Of a stretch of DNA of 10,655 nt, positions 5,557-10,655 are shown in pieces. The position numbers and the translations under genes are program-made. The notes below the pieces were generated by a model. The model had not been told where the DNA came from and made no database searches. It was given only the letters and a program-made list of their open reading frames with translations. The stretch comes from an uncultured Roseateles sp. (GTDB lineage Bacteria; Pseudomonadota; Gammaproteobacteria; Burkholderiales; Burkholderiaceae). The stretch lies in NCBI GenBank assembly GCA_946480605.1, contig CAMLKW010000157.1:1-10655 (forward strand), written 5' to 3'. Numbering within the stretch: the first letter of the stretch is position 1; the number at the start of each line of letters is the position of its first letter.

Positions 5557-7053
5557 TCAAATCCTCTCGAACAGCAGTGCCAGCTGGCTGGCGATCAGTA
5601 GTTCCTGGCGCGTCCAGGCGCGCGTGGCGCGGGCGTCCACCAGCCACAGCGCGCCGGCCAGTTGGGCGCCGTCGTACAGCGGCACCTCGATGCGGGCCTC
5701 GGCCGCGCCTTGCAGGCCGGCCAGCTCGTCGTGGCAGGGGTGCAGTGCTGCGTCGGGCAGCGCCAGCGGCGCGCCATGGCGGTTCAGCAGGTCCAGGTAG
5801 CGCGGCTGCGCCTGCGCCGTCAGCCCGCCCGGCCCCATCGGCCAGCGGATGACCTGGGCCAGACCCAGGATGCGCAGGCTCGCCGCCTTCAACTCGGCCA
5901 GGGCTTCCGGCGGCGTGGCCGCGGCCAGCCGCTGGCGCTGGCTGGACAGCTGCAGCAACAGTTCCTCCGGCGTGACCGGTGTGCCGGCCTCCTCGGCGGG
6001 CGGCGCTGCCAGCGTGGTGCGTGCGGGCAGGCTGAGCCGCTCGATCTCGGACTGCAGGGCCAGGTGTTGCCACAGATGGTCCAGCGCGCCGGCGGCGTCG
6101 CCCTCGGCCTGCAGCAGCTCGGCCAGTTGGCGATGAGCCTGGCGGGCCTGGGCGCGGGCCTGGATGCGCTGTGCCAGCGCCAGACCGTGGCGCGTGGAGC
6201 GCACGGCGGACGCGTTGTCGCCGCGGGCCAGCGCAATCTCGGTCCAGGTGCGGCTGGCGGCGGCCTCCAGCCAGGGGTAGCCCTGGCGGGCCGCGATGTC
6301 CAGCGCCAGCCGGCAGTCGGCCACGGCCCAGTCCATGCGCTGGCGGGCCAGCGCGGCGCGGGCCAGGTGCCAGTGCGCCTCGGCCTCGAACACGCGGTGC
6401 GCGCCGCGCCGGGCGGCGGCCAGGCCATGGCTGAAATGGCGCTCGGCCGCCGGCAGGTCGCCGGTCTCGAAGCTGCCGACGCCGATGTTCAGCGCCAGCT
6501 TGGCGGCGAGATAGCTGTCATCGCCGTCCTTGCTGGATTGAGCCAAGTGTTCGCCAGCATCGCGCATCTGGCGCAGACCGCGCGCCCAGTCGGCATGGGC
6601 GTAGTGGATCTGGCCCAGGCCGATGCGTGCGGCCACACCCGTCTGCAGATGGCCGCTGACCTCGGCCAGGTCCAGCGCACGCGACCACTGCTCGGTGGCC
6701 AGTTGGTACTCGCCCTGCTGATAGGCGATGCGGCCCAGTGCCTCGCACACGCGGGCGGCCTGCACCGGGAAGTGGCCCGCCGCCGCCAGCGCGCCGGCCT
6801 GCTCCAGTGCAGGCAGCAGTTCCAGCGCGCGGCCGCGCGGCTCCAGCAGGCCGAAGCGGGAGTACAGCGCGTCCACGCCGACAGCGGTGTCGCCGCTGGC
6901 GAAGGCCTGGGCGCTCAGCGCCTCCAGCAGCCGGTCGGCTGCGGCCGGGTGACGGCGCGAGACGCGACCGATGCGGCCCAGCAGGTCGGCCAACGCCGGG
7001 CTGGCGGCGGGAAGCAAAGTGAACACGGCGGCGTTGGTGGGTTGGTTTCTCAC
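5557..7053 (-). CDS. TPR-repeat protein with C-terminal GAF-like domain, 498 aa, function unknown
   Basis: The N-terminal 340 residues are amphipathic helical repeats of TPR type. The clearest are around ARVCEALGRIAYQQGEYQLA (100-119), GVAARIGLGQIHYAHADW (139-156), LALNIGVGSFETGDLPAAE (186-204) and AEAHWHLARAALARQRMDWA (224-243), followed by a helix near 355-385. The last 115 residues (about 384-498) look like a GAF domain: helix LAELKAASLRILGLAQVI, then EARIEVPLYDGAQLAGALWLVDA (452-474) and the terminal WTRQELLIASQLALL helix (480-494). There is no signal peptide, and no histidine kinase, GGDEF, HTH or ATPase output domain, so it probably signals through a partner. The start is GTG 7053; a long leader separates it from the divergent GlcNAc operon, and a TGGTAT motif at 7054-7059 directly abuts the start codon. 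I do not recognise a named orthologue. Confidence 0.82.
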   Translation of the reverse strand: MRNQPTNAAVFTLLPAASPALADLLGRIGRVSRRHPAAADRLLEALSAQAFASGDTAVGVDALYSRFGLLEPRGRALELLPALEQAGALAAAGHFPVQAARVCEALGRIAYQQGEYQLATEQWSRALDLAEVSGHLQTGVAARIGLGQIHYAHADWARGLRQMRDAGEHLAQSSKDGDDSYLAAKLALNIGVGSFETGDLPAAERHFSHGLAAARRGAHRVFEAEAHWHLARAALARQRMDWAVADCRLALDIAARQGYPWLEAAASRTWTEIALARGDNASAVRSTRHGLALAQRIQARAQARQAHRQLAELLQAEGDAAGALDHLWQHLALQSEIERLSLPARTTLAAPPAEEAGTPVTPEELLLQLSSQRQRLAAATPPEALAELKAASLRILGLAQVIRWPMGPGGLTAQAQPRYLDLLNRHGAPLALPDAALHPCHDELAGLQGAAEARIEVPLYDGAQLAGALWLVDARATRAWTRQELLIASQLALLFERI

Positions 7054-7089
7054 TGGTATTCTTGTCGATTCCAGGGCGGCGCCGTGCCG

Positions 7090-7105
7090 GGACTGGGGAC
7101 AGTCC
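7090..7105. repeat. Short inverted repeat GGACT-N6-AGTCC
   Basis: Perfect 5-bp arms at 7090-7094 and 7101-7105 flank GGGGAC in the divergent region between the TPR-GAF gene and the GlcNAc kinase gene. It could be an operator for the TPR-GAF gene or a small hairpin in its leader. The short arms in GC-rich sequence make chance a real possibility. Confidence 0.25.
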
Positions 7106-7113
7106 TAGCCTCG

Positions 7114-7134
7114 AACTGGTGGCGCAGACCAGTT
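7114..7134. promoter_or_regulatory. Perfect palindrome AACTGGT-N7-ACCAGTT, candidate operator
   Basis: Seven-base arms at 7114-7120 and 7128-7134 are exact reverse complements around GGCGCAG. The arms contain ACTGGT/ACCAGT, the same half-site core used by DasR/NagR regulators of the GntR HutC family (consensus close to ACTGGTCTAGACCAGT), though the spacer here is longer than in that consensus. It lies just upstream of the predicted -35 of the GlcNAc operon, and a HutC-type regulator is the second gene of that operon. It may therefore serve autoregulation or the divergent TPR-GAF gene. Confidence 0.5.
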
Positions 7135-7143
7135 TAAAACCAA

Positions 7144-7172
7144 TTGACGACCCCCATCGTTGGTATTAGAGT
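7144..7172 (+). promoter_or_regulatory. Predicted sigma-70 promoter of the GlcNAc operon
   Basis: A -35 TTGACG (7144-7149) is followed after 17 bp by a -10 TAGAGT (7167-7172). These match five and four of six consensus positions at ideal spacing, in the only AT-rich stretch before the kinase gene. Transcription would start near 7179, leaving a leader of about 18 bases with no Shine-Dalgarno before ATG 7197. The TGGTAT direct repeats overlap the -10, which suits repression. Confidence 0.5.
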
Positions 7173-7177
7173 GGTAT
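7161..7177 (+). promoter_or_regulatory. Tandem TGGTAT-N5-TGGTAT, candidate GntR-family (NagR/NagQ-like) operator
   Basis: Two direct copies of TGGTAT (7161-7166 and 7172-7177) are spaced exactly 11 bp apart, about one helical turn, and flank and overlap the predicted -10. A third copy lies at 7054-7059 against the start of the divergent TPR-GAF gene. TGGT half-sites are typical of GlcNAc regulators of the GntR HutC branch. The regulator encoded at 8099-8827 is the natural candidate to bind here; that assignment is inference. Confidence 0.5.
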
Positions 7178-7196
7178 CGACACATTCACGTCGACC

Positions 7197-8102
7197 ATGC
7201 CACTCGTTCTCGATCCCGCCCTGAAGACCTCCCGCAACTCCGGCCGACCTGTGCGCTGGTGGGTGGGCATCGATGGTGGCGGAACCAGCACGCGGGCCCT
7301 GGTGGCCGATGCGCAAGGCCGCATCGTCGGTCGCGGCGAGTCCGGCGCGTCGGCGTTGAATCAGGGCACCGAGCAGGCCTGGCGGCACATCGCCGAGGCC
7401 ATCCAGAAGGCCGGCGTGCCGGGGCTGGAACTGCCTGATTGCGCGCTGGGCCTGGGCCTGTCGGGCACGGGCGTGCCGGCGCAATTGCAGGCCTTCGTCG
7501 CGGCCGACCCCGGCGTGGCGCGCTTCACGCTGGTCACCGACGGCATGGTGGCGCTGCTGGGCGCGCATGGCGGCCGGCCTGGTGCGCTGCTGATCTCGGG
7601 CACCGGCTCGGTGGCCGAAGCGCTGCTGGAAGACGGCAGCCGGCGCATGACCGGCGGCTGGGGCTGGCAGATCGGCGACGAGGGCAGCGGTGCCTGGCTG
7701 GGCCAGCAGGCGATGAAGATTGCGCAGGCCGCGTATGACGGCCGGGCCCCGCGTGGGGCGCTGGCCGAAAACGTTTATGCCGCCGTGGGCGCCAGCCGCG
7801 AACAACTGCTGGCGTTCTGCGCGCAGGCGGGGCAGGGCGGCTATGCCAGCCTGGCCCGCCTCGTCTTCGATAACGAGCACGGCGACCCCGCCGCTGCGGC
7901 GCTGCTGGACGCCGCGGCGCGCGCGCTGGATCTGCTGGCCGAGGCGCTCCACCCCACGCTGCCGCTGGCGCTGGCCGGCAGCATCGCGCAGCGCCTCAGC
8001 AACCGTCTCAGCCCGGCCTTGCAGTCCCGCCGCGTCGAACCCCAGGGCGAGCCGGTGGCCGGCGCGCTGTGGCTGATCCAACAGGAAACGTCTGCCCCAT
8101 GA
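7197..8102 (+). CDS. N-acetylglucosamine kinase, BadF/BadG/BcrA/BcrD (ASKHA) family, 301 aa
   Basis: The predicted role is cytoplasmic ATP-dependent phosphorylation of GlcNAc to GlcNAc-6-phosphate. Hallmarks are the phosphate-1 loop GIDGGGTSTRALV (24-36), TDGMVALLGAH (114-124; D115 sits where the catalytic base lies in NAGK-like kinases), phosphate-2 ISGTGSVA (133-140), the family block GGWGWQIGDEGSGAWLG (153-169) and the adenosine motif LALAGSIAQRL (257-267). Substrate choice rests on context: it is the first gene of an operon with nagA and a GlcN-6-P deaminase-like gene; glucosamine is an alternative. A kinase at this position implies that free sugar enters by a non-PTS route, as in GlcNAc pathways with a permease. 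ATG 7197 lacks a Shine-Dalgarno. The stop overlaps the regulator's start by ATGA. Confidence 0.87.
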   Translation: MPLVLDPALKTSRNSGRPVRWWVGIDGGGTSTRALVADAQGRIVGRGESGASALNQGTEQAWRHIAEAIQKAGVPGLELPDCALGLGLSGTGVPAQLQAFVAADPGVARFTLVTDGMVALLGAHGGRPGALLISGTGSVAEALLEDGSRRMTGGWGWQIGDEGSGAWLGQQAMKIAQAAYDGRAPRGALAENVYAAVGASREQLLAFCAQAGQGGYASLARLVFDNEHGDPAAAALLDAAARALDLLAEALHPTLPLALAGSIAQRLSNRLSPALQSRRVEPQGEPVAGALWLIQQETSAP

Positions 8103-8827
8103 GCGCTGTTTTCGATTTCAAGCCCGATCCCAACGCCGCCTCACCGCTGTACATGCAGCTGGCGCAGAGCCTCGCCACCGCGATCCGCGACGGGGTCTTC
8201 CATGCCGACGAGGCGCTGCCGAGCGAGCGTGTGCTGGCCGAGCAGCTGGAGCTGTCGCGCGTCACCGCGCGCAAGGCCATCGACCGGCTCGTGGAGCAGG
8301 GCCTCATCATCCGCAAGCGCGGTTCGGGCAACTACATCGCGCCCAAGCTGGAGCAGCCGCTGACGCGCCTGACCAGCTTCTCGGAGGAGTTGCACCAGCG
8401 CGGCTTCGTGCCGGGCTCGCGCTGGCTGTTGCGCGGCTTCACGCCGGCGGCGCCGGACGAGCAGCTGTCGCTGGAGCTGAAGAGCGGCGAGCGCGTCGCG
8501 CGGCTGGAGCGGTTGCGCCTGGCGGACTCGGTCGTCATGGCCTACGAGGTGTCGGTGCTGCCACAGAGCGTGCTGCCCGATCCGCAGAAGGTCGAGGCCT
8601 CGCTGTACTCGCATCTGGGCGACCGCGCCCCGGTGCGCGCGCTGCAGCACATCCGTGCGCTGAACGCCGACGCCAAGCTGGCCGGTCTGCTGGAGGTTCC
8701 GTTAGGGGCGGCGGTGCTGTTCATCACCCGCGTGGGCTATCTGGCCTCGGGCCAGGCGGTGGAGCTGACGCATTCGTACTGCCGCAGCGACTACTACGAC
8801 TTCGTTGCCGAAATGAGGCGCGACTGA
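8099..8827 (+). CDS. GntR-family (HutC subfamily) transcriptional regulator of GlcNAc catabolism, NagR/NagQ-like, 242 aa
   Basis: A winged helix-turn-helix occupies residues 16-80, with SPLYMQLAQSLATAIRDGVF, the recognition region LPSERVLAEQLELSRVTARKAIDRL and the wing IIRKRGSGNYIA. A UTRA effector domain follows (about 90-235), from TRLTSFSEELHQRGFVPGS to GQAVELTHSYCRSDYYDF. HutC-type regulators bind small ligands in UTRA; in NagR/DasR these are GlcN-6-P or GlcNAc-6-P, the intermediates made by this operon. ATG 8099 is preferred over in-frame upstream codons because it gives the usual ATGA coupling and a standard N-terminus, with AGGA 12 nt upstream. Gene order puts it under its own promoter, so autoregulation is likely. 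The stop overlaps the nagA start (TGATG). Confidence 0.92.
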   Translation: MSAVFDFKPDPNAASPLYMQLAQSLATAIRDGVFHADEALPSERVLAEQLELSRVTARKAIDRLVEQGLIIRKRGSGNYIAPKLEQPLTRLTSFSEELHQRGFVPGSRWLLRGFTPAAPDEQLSLELKSGERVARLERLRLADSVVMAYEVSVLPQSVLPDPQKVEASLYSHLGDRAPVRALQHIRALNADAKLAGLLEVPLGAAVLFITRVGYLASGQAVELTHSYCRSDYYDFVAEMRRD

Positions 8828-9951
8828 TGCGGCTTGAGGGCGACATCGTCACGCCGCAGGGCGTGGTTCGCGGCCATCTGGACGTGGCGCAGGGCCGCAT
8901 CGCCGCCGTGACCGGCACGCCCGTTGACGCCTCGCGCGCCGGTGAAGACGGCCGGCCCGTGCTGCTGCCCGGCTTCATCGACATCCACGTGCACGGCGGC
9001 GGCGGCCGCGACACGATGGAGGGCGGCGACGCGATCGGCGCCATCGCGCGCCGCCATGCCCGCCACGGCACGACCGGCATGCTGGCGACGACGATGACGG
9101 CGCCCATCGCCGACATCGAGGCCGCGCTGAAGGCGCTGGGCCCGGTCTGCCGCGAGCGCGCGCCGCAGTCGGCGCGCGTGCTGGGCGTGCATCTGGAAGG
9201 TCCGTACATCAGCCCCGGGCGGCTGGGCGCGCAGCCGGCCTACGCCATTCCCGCGACGCTGGATGAGGTCATGCGCCTCAACGAGTTCGCGCCCATCAAG
9301 GTGCTGACCATCGCGCCCGAGATGCCCGGCCACATTGCGCTGATCGGCCCGCTGCGCGACGCCGGCATCCGCGTGCAGATCGGCCACAGCAACGGCAGCT
9401 ACGACGACGGCGTGGCCGCGATCAACGCCGGCGCGGCCGGCTTCACCCACCTGTTCAACGCGATGAGCGCGCTGCATCACCGCGAGCCCGGCATGGTCGG
9501 CGCCGCGCTGGCCCATGCCCAGCATGCCGAACTCATCCCCGACCTGATGCATGTGCACCCCGGCGCCATCCGCGCGGCGCTGCGCTGCATCCCCGGCCTG
9601 TTCTGCGTGACCGATTCGACCGCCGCCGCCGGCATGCCCGATGGCGAGTACCGCCTGGGCGAGCACACGGTGCAGAAGTGCATGGGCGGTGTGCGCCTGG
9701 CCGACGGCACCTTGGCCGGCAGCGCGCTGACGATGGACCAGGCGCTGCGCAATCTGGTGCAGGCGCTGGGCCTGCCGCTGACGGAGGCCGCCCGCCGGGT
9801 GTCGACGGTGGCGGCGGACTACCTGGGTTTGCCGGACCGAGGGCGCCTGGCCGAAGGCGCCTGGGCCGATGTGGTGGTCATGGATGCCCAGCTCCAGCTG
9901 CGGCGCGTGTTTGTGGAAGGTGAAGAGATCGATGTCGTCCTTGATGCTTGA
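8827..9951 (+). CDS. nagA: N-acetylglucosamine-6-phosphate deacetylase NagA, 374 aa
   Basis: NagA hydrolyses GlcNAc-6-P to GlcN-6-P and acetate in the cytoplasm (amidohydrolase superfamily). The motifs are complete: LPGFIDIHVHGGGG (47-60, HxH = H54/H56), GVHLEGPYISP (120-130, metal ligand E124), IGHSNG (185-190, H187), FTHLFNAMSALHHREPG (206-222, H208), substrate-site LMHVHP (240-245), catalytic VTDSTAAAGMPDG (261-273, D263), and the C-terminal LAGSALTMDQALRNLV (296-311) and GRLAEGAWADVVVMD (339-353). Length is normal for the family (about 370-390). The HxH pair is kept, unlike E. coli NagA where these positions are Gln/Asn, so a two-metal site like that of Bacillus NagA is possible. It is coupled to the regulator upstream by TGATG, and the SIS-domain gene begins 20 nt before its stop. 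Confidence 0.96.
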   Translation: MRLEGDIVTPQGVVRGHLDVAQGRIAAVTGTPVDASRAGEDGRPVLLPGFIDIHVHGGGGRDTMEGGDAIGAIARRHARHGTTGMLATTMTAPIADIEAALKALGPVCRERAPQSARVLGVHLEGPYISPGRLGAQPAYAIPATLDEVMRLNEFAPIKVLTIAPEMPGHIALIGPLRDAGIRVQIGHSNGSYDDGVAAINAGAAGFTHLFNAMSALHHREPGMVGAALAHAQHAELIPDLMHVHPGAIRAALRCIPGLFCVTDSTAAAGMPDGEYRLGEHTVQKCMGGVRLADGTLAGSALTMDQALRNLVQALGLPLTEAARRVSTVAADYLGLPDRGRLAEGAWADVVVMDAQLQLRRVFVEGEEIDVVLDA

Positions 9952-10655
9952 AGAGGCGCTGAGCGCGCCTGACGCGGTGGCCCGCCAACTGGCCGCCGAC
10001 CCGCTCAGCTATGCCCGCCTGGGCCAGGCGCTGCAGGAGCAGCCGCCCGCCGGCGTGCTGACCATCGCACGCGGCAGCTCGGACCATGCGGCCCACTACC
10101 TGGCCTACCTGGTCATGGCGCGGCTGGGCCGGCTGGTCACCTCGCTGCCCATGTCGCTGATCACGCTGTACCAGAGCCGCCTGCACTGCGAGGGCCTGCT
10201 GTCGATGGCGTTCTCGCAGTCGGGCCAGAGCCCCGACCTGATCGCGCCGACGAAGTTCTTCCGCGAGGGCGGCGCCCGCACGGTGGCCTTCGTCAACGCC
10301 GCCGGCTCGCCGCTGGCCGCTGCCGCCGAGCACGTCTTCGAGCTGCACGCAGGCCCCGAGAAAAGCGTGGCCGCGACCAAGAGCTACATCGCGCAGCTGG
10401 TGGCCGGCGCGCGTGTCGTGGCGGCCTGGCAGCAGGACGATGCGCTGCGCGCCGCGTTGAACGTGCTGCCCGTCGCGCTGGAGCAGGCCAGCAAGCTGGA
10501 CTGGAGCGCCGCGCTGCCGGCGCTGAAGGACGAGGACCGCCTGTTCGTGCTGGGCCGCGGCACCGGCCTGGCCGTCGCGATGGAAGCGGCGCTGAAGTTC
10601 AAGGAGACCTGCGGCATCCAGGCCGAGGCCTTCTCGGGCGCCGAGGTCAAGCACG
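9932..10655 (+). CDS. SIS-domain sugar-phosphate enzyme, probable glucosamine-6-phosphate deaminase of NagB-II type (3' end missing)
   Basis: The frame is open to the window edge (241 complete codons). ATG 9932 lies inside the last 20 nt of nagA in another frame and is preceded by GGAAGGTGAAGAG; ATG 9944 is a weaker alternative. The first SIS domain shows LTIARGSSDHAAHYLAYL (46-63), MAFSQSGQSPDLIAPTKFF (91-109) and AGPEKSVAATKSYIAQL (139-155). The second begins with FVLGRGTGLAVAMEAALKFKE and QAEAFSGAEVKH. These are the isomerase-domain motifs of GlmS: the final E-V-K-H matches the region of the ring-opening His of E. coli GlmS (His504), which is the last complete codon here. There is no N-terminal glutaminase domain, so this is not GlmS; with nagA upstream, deamination of GlcN-6-P to fructose-6-P and ammonia is the likely reaction. 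AgaS-like isomerase/deaminase is the alternative. Confidence 0.88.
   Translation, partial: MSSLMLEEALSAPDAVARQLAADPLSYARLGQALQEQPPAGVLTIARGSSDHAAHYLAYLVMARLGRLVTSLPMSLITLYQSRLHCEGLLSMAFSQSGQSPDLIAPTKFFREGGARTVAFVNAAGSPLAAAAEHVFELHAGPEKSVAATKSYIAQLVAGARVVAAWQQDDALRAALNVLPVALEQASKLDWSAALPALKDEDRLFVLGRGTGLAVAMEAALKFKETCGIQAEAFSGAEVKH

Noticed and set aside
5662..7137. 491-codon open frame on the plus strand opposite the TPR-GAF gene
   Set aside because: It is Gln/Arg/Gly/Ala-rich with no domain signal; the minus-strand frame has coherent TPR repeats and a GAF-like end.
7134..8081. 315-codon minus-strand frame opposite the GlcNAc kinase
   Set aside because: It has no recognisable domain and is an obvious shadow of the kinase frame.
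8794..10654. Long minus-strand frames (8794-9666 and 9878-10654) opposite nagA and the SIS gene
   Set aside because: Both are composition-driven shadows; the plus-strand frames carry complete catalytic motifs.
1..10655. CRISPR arrays, tRNA/rRNA genes, transposases, phage genes or attachment sites
   Set aside because: I saw no spaced repeats, cloverleaf-like sequences, terminal inverted repeats or mobile-element motifs; composition appears uniform across the window.

Overview
The window is about 70% G+C by eye. It is packed with genes, strongly biased to G/C at third codon positions, and reads as chromosomal DNA of a betaproteobacterium. The order Burkholderiales is my best guess, perhaps near Roseateles, Mitsuaria or Rubrivivax, judged from protein style and gene content rather than from any marker gene. 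There is no rRNA, tRNA, CRISPR array, insertion sequence or phage gene, and no gap between genes exceeds about 150 bases.

Layout. (1) Bases 1-708, minus strand: a short Mpo1-like membrane protein whose stop overlaps the start of a gene running off the left edge. (2) 815-2062, plus: a family 4 glycosyltransferase. It converges on (3) 2059-3321, minus: an LplT-type lysophospholipid transporter, and the two genes share one CTAG as both stop codons. (4) 3417-5425, plus: a two-gene unit with a TGATG junction, made of a radical SAM 'DNA modification/repair' protein (TIGR03916 type) and its usual partner of TIGR03915 type. A perfect CTGT-N8-ACAG LexA-type SOS box lies 7 bp before the first start codon. 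The second protein stops where many relatives continue into a UdgX-type uracil-DNA glycosylase domain. (5) 5557-7053, minus: a TPR plus GAF-like protein with no visible output domain. (6) 7197 to the right edge, plus: an N-acetylglucosamine (GlcNAc) catabolic operon, in order a BadF-type GlcNAc kinase, a HutC-type GntR regulator, nagA and a SIS-domain NagB-II-type deaminase (cut by the window edge). All its junctions overlap.

How the genes work together. The GlcNAc operon covers phosphorylation of GlcNAc, deacetylation of GlcNAc-6-P and deamination of GlcN-6-P to fructose-6-P, with its own regulator inside. The intergenic region at 7054-7196 holds three TGGTAT half-sites and a perfect AACTGGT-N7-ACCAGTT palindrome, probably operator DNA shared with the divergent TPR-GAF gene.

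The best candidate for an incompletely described system is the radical SAM/TIGR03915 pair. Its biochemical function is, as far as I know, unestablished; here it is preceded by an apparent SOS box and lacks the fused glycosylase.
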